DNA from: Ypsolopha sequella
Taxonomy: Eukaryota > Arthropoda > Insecta > Lepidoptera > Ypsolophidae
Direction: 5' to 3'
DNA: 64,000 nt
NCBI GenBank assembly: GCA_934047225.1
Contig: OW204012.1
Location: 5,766,001-5,830,000, forward strand
How positions within the stretch are numbered: position 1 is the first letter of the stretch; every line of letters begins with the position of its first letter. A model generated the notes under the pieces. The model was not told the origin of the DNA. It made no database searches and saw nothing but the letters and a program-made list of their open reading frames with translations. Both the position numbers and the translations under genes were made by a program. Of this stretch, positions 10,166-21,448 are shown in pieces.

Positions 10166-12130
10166 ATGAGAGTTCTGGTTGGTTCAGCTTTTTCCTTTGT
10201 CCCGTGTCGTTTAAAAAAGTGATAGTGATGTGCGCTTTTGTGTGAAATGTGATAGTTTTTCGATAACTTCTTTCGGGGATTATTTCTATCTTATTTCAAA
10301 CAAAGGAGTGTTGCGCTAGTTGACTGACTAAAATAAAATGAAAATTGCAGTTGTAGAATCAAAACAAATTGAAGAGTACAGGAAAAAAAGGGGCTCATCG
10401 ACATATTTGTCCAAATCAAACCAACAATGGCAATTGATAGATTTTGAACGGGGCTTTAGTATGCCGTGTTCAAAACAAACTAAAAGGGGCTGGTTTCCTG
10501 TTATATGGGCATAACAAAAAAAATATAAAAGTCTAAAAGGAGTATATTGTGACGTAAACCGGGATAAAAGGAGCGCATTTTATTCGATACTGGCTAAGAA
10601 GGGGTACATTGACAACTTACAATCTTAGAACGCGCCCATTGCACCGCCATTTTAGATTTTCTGTCATACTTATAATATAGTCTGAAACCTTTAAATAGCT
10701 TTTTCTTGAAATAACATAAATGTCGATTAGCCCTTTCTTTTCCTGAACCCTTCAATTGCTTAAGCATTTTATATTTGATTTAAATTGGACAAAGTAACAA
10801 AAGCCGTCAAATAACGTCAAAGAAAACTCTGACGTCACTTTTAGCGACAATAACGTCAACAGGAAACGTTCTTAATCTGAATCGTATCAAAAATAATAAA
10901 CTATAGAAATATAAACATGTAAAGCAAGAGGTTATAAAAAACAAAGAATTGCCTTGTGAAAGTAATTTTCTTAAATTTTTAGTTTAAATAGAATAAAAAA
11001 CCGAACGAACAATTTTTTTTACCGATACCTAAACAAGAAGTTCTATTACATTAAGGAAAATAATTTAATATCTTATACATTTGAATGGACCAAATTTATC
11101 AATAATTTATAATAGTTTCCCGAAATTAATTACGAAAATTTGTCCACAGATTCTATCCGCCTTTTTGGCCTTCGCCACGGCAGCGCCATCTGGCTCGCTG
11201 AACTATGCAGCCATCCTGCCAGCCGTGGCGATCCCTGTGGCCATCCCCACCATTCCACCTGGAGACATCCAAGCCGCCGCCATCAACGCCAAAGTCGCCG
11301 CCGAAGACCAAGCCAGAGCCTTAGTAGACCAAGCAAGAGCAATTAGCGACGAAGCCAGAGAAAGAGAAGAGAAAAGGGTCATGGAGGAAGAAGTTAGACT
11401 GTTGGCTGAACAAGCTAGAATCGCATCAGAACAAGCTAGACTCGCGGGTGAAAACGTGCAGGTTGACCAGAACATCGAAAAAGCTGACGAAATCAACGAA
11501 GAAGCTAAACTGAGAGCTGAAAACGAGCAAATGGCTGCAGAAGAACAGAAATGGAAAGATCTTGAGGCTCTTAACTTGGCTAAAGCTAAACTTGACGCAT
11601 CAGTAGCTGAGTACCAGGGCGCTGTCGCCAACATCGAAGGTGCGGTAGCTAGCAACGCTGAAATTCTGGCAAAATCCGCTATCGGTGGCTACATTCCACT
11701 CATCAACACTCCATTAGTATCTCCTGTTGTCTACGCCGGCCCTGGTATCCTCGCCCCAATAGTTAAAGCCGGCGAATCCCAACCTCAAATTCAAACCGCT
11801 CCTGAGGGTCTAAAATCTGAGAAAATTGAAGACAACGAAGCTATAGAAATCAAGGCCGCTCAGCCGTTGGAGAACAACAAAGAAACTACCGAAAAAGAAG
11901 CCGAGAAGAGCTCTGCAGTAAAATCAGTTGAACAGGCTATAGCTGCTTTGTCAGCTCCAGTATTAGCCCAACCATTGGCTTTGTCTGCGTTGAACTACCA
12001 GCCCTTCGTAGCTCCTATCGCCTTTATTCCACCAGCTTTGAAGGGCTACACAGCCAGTACTACTGTGGTCAATGGTCAACTTGTCCAAGGGCAAATTCTG
12101 ACCCCGACGGTTTTCAAGACCCAATGGTGA
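10166..12130 (+). CDS. Secreted Ala/Glu-rich cuticle-type structural protein, 330 aa
   Basis: Exon 1 is 10166-10177 (M-R-V-L). Intron 1 (10178-11149) starts GTTGGT and ends TTGTCCACAG. Exon 2 is 11150-12130, stop TGA. This start is chosen because it completes a good signal peptide (residues 1-15, MRVLILSAFLAFATA) and lies 29 nt after a TATA/initiator promoter; ATGs in the same open frame before 11150 fall in the intron. Residues 24-41 are Ala/Ile/Pro-rich. Residues 42-57 (GDIQAAAINAKVAAED) are shared with gene 2. About 44-190 is a charged helical stretch rich in QAR and EEA. The C-terminal third is hydrophobic with Pro-Ala-Val blocks and ends KTQW. There is no Rebers-Riddiford chitin-binding motif, so a low-complexity cuticular protein is the best guess; eggshell or silk-type protein is possible. 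Structure confident, function inferred. Confidence 0.85.
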
Positions 12131-12216
12131 TAGTTCGGAAGTACATCTGGCATAGCTTCTATGTCTTGTTAAGAAGATGGGAAGTTGGCGTGAAAGGGGA
12201 AAAATGTGGTTGTGAT

Positions 12217-12222
12217 ATTAAA
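12217..12222 (+). terminator. Poly(A) signal of gene 1
   Basis: ATTAAA, 87 nt after the stop codon at 12128-12130 and followed by a T-rich stretch (12237-12260). It is the closest canonical-type signal. Confidence 0.5.
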
Positions 12223-12278
12223 ACTTTTGGGACTGATTTAGCTTTTGTTGTTTTTTTTTCACTTCTTTTTGGTACTAG

Positions 12279-12510
12279 TACACAAGGTGACATTTATTTA
12301 TAGAGCCGAATTCATACTGAAGACTAGGTAAGTGCTCAGCATCATAATTTGATGACCGTTTTTGAAAAATTCGTAAAAAAAAATTCATGTTCCCTATAAA
12401 CACAAGCCCAGCCCCAGTCAATTACTATGGGAGGTCAACATTTTATTTCGCGAAATTATTGATCACTTACCAAGCCTCCGGTACGAATTTGGACTAGTGT
12501 ATAAAGATTG
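12279..12510. mobile_element. MITE family J, copy 2
   Basis: Starts TACACAAGGTGACATTTATT with the AATTCATACTGAAG block and has the mirrored end GGTACGAATTTGGAC...GTGTATA. It begins about 60 bp after the gene 1 poly(A) signal; another J copy lies just beyond gene 2. 12511-13106 holds AT-rich DNA and a GC-rich patch (12700-12800) with no gene seen. Confidence 0.75.
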
Positions 12511-13106
12511 TCATTACATACATTTTAACACAAATATCAAGTAGTTTTCTGATACAAATATTAAGAGTAGTACAAACCAAGTTTTCAAACGCTGTTTTCA
12601 GTAATTATTTTTAAAAACATCGGCATACTTCTTAGCAAGACTAATCGAATGGACGGAGGTAGGCATGTATTTATATATGTAACCTATTAGTATGTTGTAT
12701 ATAGGATGGGATTTGGTCGGCCGCCTGGATTCGTGCTGGGGGCTCGGTTGGTGATCATTGAACCTTGTTCCTGGTCCCTGGCCGGATCTCCGGTATGGGT
12801 TCGGGCGGTTGATTGGATTTCACCTTGTATAATATATATTTTACCTATAATTTTAATCGTATATTGCTACATAAATGAAATAAACCTTTAATTTAGTTCA
12901 TGTACATTTATTATTTTATTACATATATTTTTTATAAGATTAAATTTTGACTTGTGAAACGTGTATTTTATATACATACTTTGCAAAATATACTATTTGA
13001 ATTTGAATTTGAATAACAAAATCAAAAAGATCACCGATATTTCTAAATATTTGTAGAATCAAATATATACAACCGTAGTTTGGTATATTTAGGTAAGCGT
13101 TTAAGT

Positions 13107-13569
13107 CAAGGGTCTTCAACCCCCGGCCCTCGGGTCGCATGCGGCTCGCCGGGACATTTTTTGCGGCCCTCAGAGGCTAACGAAATTTTCATCTATTCTA
13201 TAAGACATTTTTAATTCACTTGTTTGGTTTTAAATTATTGTTGAGGTGGTATGTTTACGTGCGGCAATGTGCGGCCCTTTGACAGACCAGCGGGCCTATT
13301 ATGTATCTCAAGTTGCCTTCTGGACTGGGTGTCTATCATCAAAAACATAGATATACTATCGAATTCCGATTTCCTAAGAATATGTTCGCACTTTAAGTGA
13401 CGACACAGATTGTTAATAGTTCAATACCCACTAAAGGCAATTTTGAAATTTCAGGTTTTATCTATGTTTTTGATGATAGGCACCTAGTTCAGTTGGCAAC
13501 AAAAGATACAGAATAGGGGGGCTGGAATAGATTATTGGCCCTTGAGCTAAAAAAGGTTGAAGACCAGGG
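13107..13569. mobile_element. hAT-type non-autonomous element with 8-bp TSD
   Basis: Bounded by GTTTAAGT at 13099-13106 and again at 13570-13577. Left end CAAGGGTCTTCAACC, right end GGTTGAAGACCAGGG. The GGCCCTCGGGTCGCATGCGG stretch resembles known hAT non-autonomous ends. A family S MITE is nested at 13286-13525. No transposase. Confidence 0.85.
13286..13525. mobile_element. MITE family S, copy 2 (nested)
   Basis: Inverted ends CCAGCGGGCCTATTATGTAT and ATACAGAATAGGGGGGCTGG, inserted in the hAT-type element. Interior matches copy 1 at 5728-5960. Copy 1 shows the same interior without hAT flanks, so the nesting order is clear. Confidence 0.75.
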
Positions 13570-13577
13570 GTTTAAGT

Positions 13578-14213
13578 AATTATTTTATAATTAATTCTCT
13601 GACTATCGAATTTTAAATTATTTTTGAACGTCTAATTAAAAACCTTCACGGTCTTACACCGATGCCAACAAAACACTAGCTAGTATCAATTTACATACAT
13701 TCATTGAAATTGATCTGCATTGTCTGTCTATCGAGTCGTTACACCTGTAAAATTATTATAGAATAGCCTAGGAGGTATATCGTAGCTGCAAACAAAAAAA
13801 AAGGATAATAATAGGTTGAACATTAAAAAAATACTAAATGAGCACCTAAATTAGTAATTTGGCATCAACTAGGTTAGGTTAGGTTTGAACATATTATTTT
13901 TGATACCAACTTTGATGCTGTGTTTGTATTTTTAGATAGTCAGTTAATTACAAAAAAAAAAAACAGTTATATCTAATCTTTAGTTTATGGTTTGATGAAT
14001 GAGGTTTTGTTTTCTTGTGATTAATACAAACCTATTAGATGATACTTTCCGTATTTTAAATATCCCGTTTTGAGTTTTGGCTGCATTTTCAGTTTTTAAA
14101 GGTATTATTTCAGGTATATACTGCAAAGCTTAGGACTAGAATGTTTATCTGTCGGTCTGTCTGCAGCGTAACTCAAAAACAACTGAAAATTTGGAATAAT
14201 TTGTAATTCGAGT
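13578..14213. other. Intergenic, no gene seen
   Basis: AT-rich DNA with a run of three AGGTT-type units at 13870-13885 (insect telomere-like TTAGG, too short to matter) and a poly-A tract near 13950. Confidence 0.5.
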
Positions 14214-14468
14214 AATTAAGGCGATATGTAAAGTTTTAGCGTCCCTGTTACCCTATATGCGAAAAAAACAGGAGAATTGGTGTCGAAAAAGACCTCATTT
14301 CAATAAATATTTGTATCGAGCCGAATTGCTACAATCACGTTTCTGTTTAACAGATCCCTAGAAAAAGATTCCAAAAATAATATACAATTTTATCAAAATA
14401 ATACATTATTTACTGAAGTAGATATGCAAGTTCTAAAAGTGTCTATTTATTTTCCGTAGCGACTTAAA
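14214..14468 (+). mobile_element. TTAA family D-related element
   Basis: Starts TTAAGGCGATATGTAAAG and includes GACCTCATTTCAATAAATAT and TGTTTAACAGATCCCTAGAA, ending near CGTAGCGACTTAA. Its right half is repeated at 18797-18927. Non-coding. Confidence 0.6.
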
Positions 14469-14598
14469 AAAAAACATTTTATTGTATTTTTAAAATAAGC
14501 GTGGATTTTCAATATATTACCTAACGGATCCTAAATAATTTGTAAGTTTTTAAAAAAAATATATAAATGTACTGATCATTTTTTTTTTAATTATGATA

Positions 14599-14643
14599 CT
14601 CAGCTGATGCCGGGTCCAGGTCGGACCCGAAATATATCTTGAG
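14599..14643 (+). ncRNA. Hammerhead-ribozyme-like motif 1
   Basis: Stem I CTCAG (14599-14603) pairs with TTGAG (14639-14643). Core CTGATG, then CC, stem II GGGTCC/GGACCC, GAAA (14129-equivalent positions 14629-14632), a 2-bp AU stem III, and C at 14638 as the predicted cleavage base. The canonical core has one A where CC stands, so catalytic activity is uncertain. Confidence 0.45.
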
Positions 14644-15144
14644 ATTTCCTTATATTTGTATATCTTATTTATCAGTATATTTATATATTTAAAAAAAAAA
14701 ACTTTAAAAGCTGTTATATATAGCGAATATAATTTAAAAAAAAATTTGTAAGTACGAGTTTAACAACTATCACAACTTAACAAACAGACTCACAATAAAT
14801 CACACAACATGTATACAAGTAAAAGGATCAAGGATCAATGTGATATGTATCACTTTATTTACCAGCTCCATACTATATTTTAATGTTGCCACATTCCTGC
14901 ATAATGCGCCGATATCTGCCCGGTTTTCACTTTGTTTCAAGCAGGAAAATTCAGCATACCTTGTTTATCTTTCTGAGTAAAATAATTTATTACTTTATGA
15001 TATAACCATTGATTTATAATACAGAACTTATTTATAAGTCTATGAATATAACAAATATAAATTTTTACCAACAAAAATAGTAACCAACTTAAAATGTATA
15101 AGGGAAATGACAATGTCATCATACCTAACATCGTTAATTATACC
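14644..15144. other. Intergenic, no gene seen
   Basis: Very AT-rich DNA. The open frame on the minus strand at 14937-15131 is hydrophobic and AT-driven with no supporting signal. Confidence 0.5.
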
Positions 15145-15644
15145 TAAAGTAGGGCCATCGAGTGATGGCACCTATGACGTTTAAATGCCTACCAAGTTTC
15201 GTAATTATTTATGAGTATGTGTCAATAAAACAATGTAACACTTCATTGTTGATAGTGATGTACTCCTCGTTTCGGTTATTATTTTTCGACTTTCATGTTG
15301 CCGTTATTTTGTAAATAGACTTGTTATAGAAACAAAGACTATAGCAAAAGTTTCAATTTTTTTAACTCAAAGCTATTTAAAGCAATTCAACGGGGAATGT
15401 TAGTGGCTGAATCGTAATCATTAAATAATCATCTTAATCCTATGGCTCCGCCTCTTTCCAAACTATATAATTGTGAACCAATCACTTTTTAGATTTTATG
15501 GATACTTTGTAAGCAAATTTGGCACATTTGACTTGTGTATTATTATGTGTATTATTATGATTTTTATTTTTAACCGAAATTTTAAATGTATCCCATCACT
15601 AAACGCATCTGTCATAGGTGCCATTACTCGATGGCCCTACTGTA
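15145..15644. mobile_element. TIR element family Q, copy 1
   Basis: 500 bp with inverted ends AGTAGGGCCATCGAGTGATG / CATTACTCGATGGCCCTACT and GGCACCTATGAC just inside. Copy 2 is at 22818-23381. The interior shares TTTAAATG and ATTATTATTTTTCGAC-like parts. Ends lie at TA. No transposase. Confidence 0.8.
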
Positions 15645-16481
15645 GACAGTTTATAAGTGGCCAGTATTCAAGTACCCAGATAAACAAAATAGGTCCGAAG
15701 TTGTATCATTATAATATCTGTCGAATGTGGAAAAAGATATGAAATGACGGAAGTGGAATTATTTAGATTTCTTCTTTAGTCATTCCTGACGAAAATGAAC
15801 TAAAATGGGCAAAAAAATAATTCCTGACGAAAGTGGAATCTGACGGATGTGTCCTAATTCTAAGTAATAGCAGTCATTCACTTAAAAGTTTAAAATAATT
15901 TTATAATGACCGACGGTACCGCACCAACACTTTTGATTTTTGATCTATAATGGTCATTTTTTTCATATTTCCATTTATTTGGTCCACCAGTTTCGGAGAT
16001 AAGGAGACATACATATTTTTTGCGTTTTTTCTTAAAGATTTCTCGAAACCAGTGCCCGTAAATATAGTAAAAGTATATATTTTTACAATCAGTTTTATAT
16101 CTACAATTTGATACCAATATTGTATTTTTAGGACAATATTTTTTATTTTTATCTCTTTCGTTTTGGAAATATTTTGAACAATTTAAAATTTTTCATATTT
16201 TTTTTACACCATGACACGTGGGCAAATTAATGCTATTTTTATACCAAATTTCATGTCTTTATCTTTAACGGTGCTAAAGTTATGAGGCTGTGACCTACGG
16301 ACGGACGGACAACGGAGTCTCATCATTTTCTTTGTACCTTTTAGGTACTACGGAACCCTAATAACGGTGGGGATGCGAAATATATAGCCTTGGAAACTTT
16401 TTTTTTTAGTTAGTGTTGTAATGTTCTAATGTAACCTCAGCAGATCTTCGTATTCTCATGAATGTTTTTCCAACATGTCAA
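15645..16481. other. Intergenic, degraded repeats
   Basis: Short direct repeats of TCCTGACGAAAGTGGAAT around 15740-15850, then unique AT-rich DNA. 16285-16365 is a family M fragment (GTGACCTACGGACGGACGGA, TACTACGGAACCCTA). No gene seen. Confidence 0.5.
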
Positions 16482-16639
16482 GGTAGCGTTCGTTCCTAAA
16501 CGCCGGGGTAAAAAAATTAACTGTCACCTGTTCCACAACCACTCGAGTGAAAACCAACAGCTCAAAATCCTTGCAAGAAATGTAAAATTCACTTTGACAG
16601 CAAAATTTTACCTCTACCCCGGCGTTTAGGAACGCTACC
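16482..16639. mobile_element. 158-bp MITE with 3-bp TSD
   Basis: Ends GGTAGCGTTCGTTCCTAAAC and GTTTAGGAACGCTACC form near-perfect inverted repeats that continue through GCCGGGGTA. CAA flanks both sides (16479-16481 and 16640-16642). A 3-bp duplication suggests a PIF/Harbinger-type MITE (inference). Confidence 0.8.
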
Positions 16640-17640
16640 CAAATTTAAGATAAATTTCCAGACATTTTTGAGCAACACGAAATAAGTGAAATATTATTGA
16701 AAATAAGTTAGTTATTATTTTTAATTAATATGATTTTTTAAAGAGACATAAGAATAATAATTTACAATATTAAATAAAATCAAAATTAATAAAATAAAAG
16801 TAAAAATTAAACTTAATGGTATTATTTGTGGAATACAAGAACATTAGTAATTTAAATTTAGTAATAAAGTATTTCAAAAGTAATAAAGTATATTATTACA
16901 CAGTTTTACAGCCAAAGTAATAAAATTATGTAAACAAGAAGATAGCCATCAAGGCAGCATACCTACTCGTAACCAGAACATCGGTCAAAAACTAAATTAA
17001 ACTAAACCTTCGTACGACAGACATTTGCAATTCTGCATTATTCATTTGCCGCCCTAGTTACGGCGGTGTGTTCCGTTTTTGTCCACGCAAATTTAATTAA
17101 ATCTGTTACATCGTTCCCTATTACTAAATATTTTAAAATAAATATAATAATACATACATACAAATATACATACGTATATAGTATACTCATGGTTGTCTCC
17201 AAGAGAGGTAGGCAAAGACTATAGATTTCCATCTGATACGATCCTGACACACCTGTTTCAATCTATCAATTTGATGCAACTTTGTTAAACTAGATAATAC
17301 CTTTTGTAATATAAATAAATAAAATAAATAAATCTTCGTTCAGATATCTTGTAGTATAAATATTTAGATTGTCTTTTAGAATTGTTTTTAAATACTTGCA
17401 TGTTGATAGTAGATTTTATTTAATTTTACATTTATAGTTAAAAATTTCAAGTACCTATGTGAAATGTAATTATTCCAACCACAAAGGGCGTCGAGCCAAA
17501 CAGTACATAAATACTGGTAAACGAGTCACCTGGCTCTCAAGTACCAAGCCTTAGCTTAGTTTGAGAACCGCCGTATAAATTGTACTTAGTTAAGACTTTT
17601 TATGGAAATAAAGGAATTTTTACTTTACTTTTACTTACTA
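16640..17640. other. AT-rich intergenic DNA with LINE tail
   Basis: 17160-17290 (minus) is a LINE 3' end with TAGTCTTTGCCTACCTCTCT, like 1113-1200. 17460-17640 is a separate repeat tail ending GGAAATAAAGGAATTTTTAC. The rest is AT-rich with no gene. Confidence 0.5.
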
Positions 17641-18025
17641 GCAATTCACTTGGATTAAATTATGTTAAAGTGTGTTAAATCGACAACAATTTCGAGATTT
17701 AGGTTTAATAAGCCGTATTTTAGAACTTGTGGTCTAAATAACCTCATGATGATGAATATTTTTACGAAAAAGCTGCAACTTCCATTTGCCGTCGTGTGAC
17801 GTCACTTGAGAAAAGGCTGTTTAGAAATGTGTCCTTTGCTATCAAGATAGATTTATAATAATTTGCTTCAGACTGATTTGACAGATGGATGACAGATGAG
17901 TAGACAGACAGAGACCAGACCACTTTTTTTATAAGCACATCACAATTAGATATCATATCCGAGACGTCATATCCGAAAATTATTCAAAAATCATAAAAAA
18001 ACCTTGTACAAACTAAGCTATGGGA
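17641..18025 (-). mobile_element. Repeat family C, copy 2
   Basis: Reverse-orientation copy of the repeat at 6054-6500. It carries GGCTGTTTAGAAATGTGTCC and a TGACGTCACTTGAG block present in copies at 23671 and 27048. Non-coding. Confidence 0.7.
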
Positions 18026-20615
18026 ATTGGTTGCGTAGTACCAGTAATTCGTCCGTTACCGACCTCCATAGATTTTGCGAGAGGCCCTCCTGGACAGACT
18101 AATTAACGCCTCGCCTGCTTTAACTCTCCCACTTTGTAGGATTGCTTCATCCTAGATCTCACCTACGCTTTCCATCAAGAGCAGTATCAAGAGCAGTAGA
18201 GGCGCGTAAGCACAAAGTTTTTTTTTTTTTTGTTGACGCTATAATTGTGAACAAGCGACTTTCGGCTCTAACATCAATTGTTTTATTGTAGGGTTTCATC
18301 AAGTATTTCGCTTTCCAAAAGGGTTCCGTCACCAAAAAATATTGAGAACCGCTGCTTTAGCGGAACAAATACAATGGTCACAAGTGCAACGTACCAACCA
18401 ACAGCTTATTCACGGGCGAACGAGCGTTCCACCCGCCTAGTTCATCAAATTACCACCACACCAATACAACTAGAGTACTAAACACACAAAAATCACACGT
18501 ATTCTCTGCTAATAAGTGTCAGGTGGTAGTTGAGTGGTAGGTTGCAACTCAAAAGTAGTTTAATCCTAGGATTGAACTGAGGACTTGTGACGGAGTTTTG
18601 GTAGAACGCTGAACAGGAATGCAGAAGGACTTGGAATATTATTTAATGAAGGCATTTTAGAAAAACCTTTTGGTAACAAAATGGAAAAAGCAAAAATAAA
18701 TGGAGCCGGAGTGAAAAAGGTTGTATTACTAATGATAAATGTGGAAGAAGCAAAAGAGGTTTCATATATTATAAACATGAGTCATGTCCAAATAATGTGG
18801 TTTCTGTTTAACAGATCCCTGGAAAAAGATTCCAAAAATAATATACCATTTTATCAAAATAATACCCTTTTTACTGAAGTAGATATGCAAGTTCTAAAAC
18901 TGTTGATTTTTTTCCGTAGCCCCTTAAATGCGTCAGTGTAAATTGTACTTATCGTACCTTAACTTATAGACGGAGAGCTAGCGACCAAATCGGTCATGTG
19001 GCTTAATTTACGAGCACTTGCATTGAAAAATATATTTAAGTTATTTATACATTTATTCTAGCCCTTACTTACGATGTGACATTCCTTGTTCTTTCCCTGG
19101 ACCCTTCAATTATTTTGCGCTGTTATAACAAGAGAAGGATGATGAGGATCCTCTGGAAGGGAGATTGGTGGACATCGTGTTACGTCACAGATATAGTTTC
19201 ACATTACAAGATCCAACTGACGATGACGGTTATCAAATCAAATCAAAATGTTTTTATTTCATAACTTAAATCTTATCACAATACAAGGTTGAGGCCTCCT
19301 ATTAAGTATAAAAATACTTGTACCAGGAAGTCTCGCTCTCCATAACAAAAATTTTCATTAATTTGTCATGAAAATAAACTAAATAAAATAAATTTAGGCA
19401 AAAAACTTAAGGAAAAAAGTAAATTATACAATATCTAGAGAGGGTGTGTATTTGTGTATATGTGTATTTTTAGGTCATATACTGCAATAGTTTAAATTAT
19501 TATTAATATTAGGTATGTGATTAAATTGAGAAAAATCCGTAAAACTTAAAAATGACATGTTATGTTCTAAGGGTCCATTTGAAATTTAATTTGGAAATTA
19601 ATTTGGAATTAATTTAAATCAATTTGGAATTTAATTTAATTTAATTTTTTTCCCTTGTACGGACAAACCACAAACAACAATTTTATTAAGCTTATAGTCT
19701 GCTCTATTTAGAAATTGCTCGCATTTATCCAAGGCTTAGGTTGATTGTGCGATAACTTCATAAGTCCACTAACCCATGAAGGTTTACATTTACATTTTTA
19801 TTTATGATTTCAGAAATACATAAATGTAAAGTCGCCGTCAATAGAAATTGTGGACTATGTAAACAAACCGTTTTCTCAATTTTTCTCAAGGTTCTGTCAC
19901 GGAGTCTCATTTAACATTATTCCAAATCATGAAGCATCAAGTCTTACCAGTCATTCACTGTATTTCATAATGAAATATTCAATAATCACCAGTTAATTAC
20001 AGAAAATCATAGAATCAATAATCAATTCTGTACTGCGTCGAGATTGCTGTCATATTTTTTTCTCATCGAATCTGTATTGTCTTTGAAAATTGGTGATGTA
20101 CCAATCTATTTGAATATAAACCTATTTTATTCGTGATGTTATTTTATTCCGTCATTCTTTTTTAACAGCGTTACTTCATAATCTTTGACATAAACGTGTG
20201 TGTGATTCTATTGAGAGCTGTGTGATCTTCCAGCGTTGCTCTAAAATGTGTAGCTCATGTCCTAAAAGTAGAAGAAAAAATGAAAGAACTGGATGGGATA
20301 ATAGATACGGCCAACGACGCTGTGACGGAACCATTTTTAATTAACGTGGGCGATTTGACTAGCGATTCATCAGAATATTTTAGCGATGAATCAAATAAAG
20401 AAAACTAATGAAGCACCTAACATATTTTAATCACATACTTACCCATCTCTAGATAGTTCACCTATTCATAGACAAAGACAACATGGCGCTTTGTTTACAT
20501 TGTCCACAATTTCTATTGACGGCTACTGTAGTAAATATTTATTTTGTTACCGTGTACTTAATGTACAAATTATACAGCGATTCATAAAACATATGGCTGA
20601 TAAAAATGTGAGGTC
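18026..20615. other. Intergenic, repeat fragments only
   Basis: 18716-18770 encodes a short LINE remnant (plus strand, NVEEAKEV). 18797-18927 is the right half of a TTAA family D-like element ending CCCCTTAA. 19230-19265 has a TCAAATCAAAATGTTTTTAT run, typical of a LINE tail on the minus strand. 19590-19640 is an (ATTTAATTTGGA)-like simple repeat. No gene. Confidence 0.5.
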
Positions 20616-20822
20616 TTAAGAGCGGTATCGCAGTCGGATTGTGAAAAACCAGAACTTAAATTCAAAATTATCTTAATTCAAAATTTTTGAAATTCTAATT
20701 TACAGAAACCAATGGAAAATTTGCGATGGCAACATACACAATACATAGGTAATAAAGTTTTGTTGAATAACTATTGAGTGAATTTTGAATGTAAGTGTCC
20801 TGTTTCGATTAATTTGAAAAAG
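20616..20822 (+). mobile_element. TTAA element family R, truncated copy
   Basis: Begins TTAAGAGCGGTATCGCAGTC and matches the full element at 51094-51385 (AATACATAGGTAATAA, ATAACTATTGAGTGAATTTT). It runs into a family I copy before reaching its right end. Confidence 0.65.
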
Positions 20823-21070
20823 GCGTTGATCTCTTAACTGCGTTTTTGAAACGAGCGTTTGAAAACAAAAAAAAAGAGGGTGGAAAACTTTTTTTTTTTG
20901 ACAAAAGTATAAATCTTAAAACATTGTTTATAGGTGGAATCCGTATACAAAAGATTGATAAAACAAACATATTTTCTTCAATATGAGGAGAGACCTAGCT
21001 TCTTCCAATGAACCCTTGAAAACCTGGTGTTGTTGATGTTCTAGCGTTAGGTGTCCCGTTAATGGAAAAA
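20823..21070 (-). mobile_element. Repeat family I, partial copy
   Basis: Reverse copy of the first half of 27721-28192: GGTGTTGTTGATGTTCTAGC and the GATCTCTTAACTGCGTTTT-type block. Non-coding. Confidence 0.65.
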
Positions 21071-21191
21071 TCATTTACGAAAGAATTAGCGAAACAAACA
21101 ATCATAATGTTAAAACACTTAAATACCGGAAATTTTAAAATAAAAACCACGAGTATTTTCTCTTGAAAATTCTGTTACTAATAATAATAAT

Positions 21192-21448
21192 ATTATAATA
21201 TTTATATATATTTAGGTTTTATATATATTTATTATTATTTACACATTTATATTTATATATATTTAAAAAAACACTTTTAAAGAGATATATTTCGAACTAT
21301 TGTTCGGCATCAGTATTTTTACAAGACTGATGCCGAACAATAGTTCGAAATATATCTCTTTAAAAGTGTTTTTTTAAATATATATAAATATAAATGTGTA
21401 AATAATAATAAATATATATAAAACCTAAATATATATAAATATTATAAT
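21192..21448. repeat. Perfect 123-bp-arm palindrome
   Basis: Arms 21192-21314 and 21326-21448 are identical as reverse complements at all 123 positions I compared; the spacer is 11 bp. Each arm carries CTGATGCCGAAC...GTTCGAAATATATC, a hammerhead-like motif, so both strands have one. No open frame. Perfect identity suggests a recent inverted duplication or arm homogenisation. Confidence 0.95.
21323..21360 (+). ncRNA. Hammerhead-ribozyme-like motif 2
   Basis: Stem I AAGA (21323-21326) pairs with TCTT (21357-21360). Core CTGATG, then CC, stem II GAAC/GTTC with loop AATA, GAAA at 21347-21350, AU stem III, predicted cleavage base C21356. A mirrored motif is on the minus strand at 21280-21317, with one stem I mismatch. 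Confidence 0.45.

Noticed and set aside
11203..11655. 150-codon minus-strand frame
   Set aside because: Antisense shadow of gene 1 exon 2, Ser/Ala-rich only because of the Ala/Glu codons opposite.
13868..13886. Telomeric TTAGG array
   Set aside because: Only three units, not enough to be more than chance.
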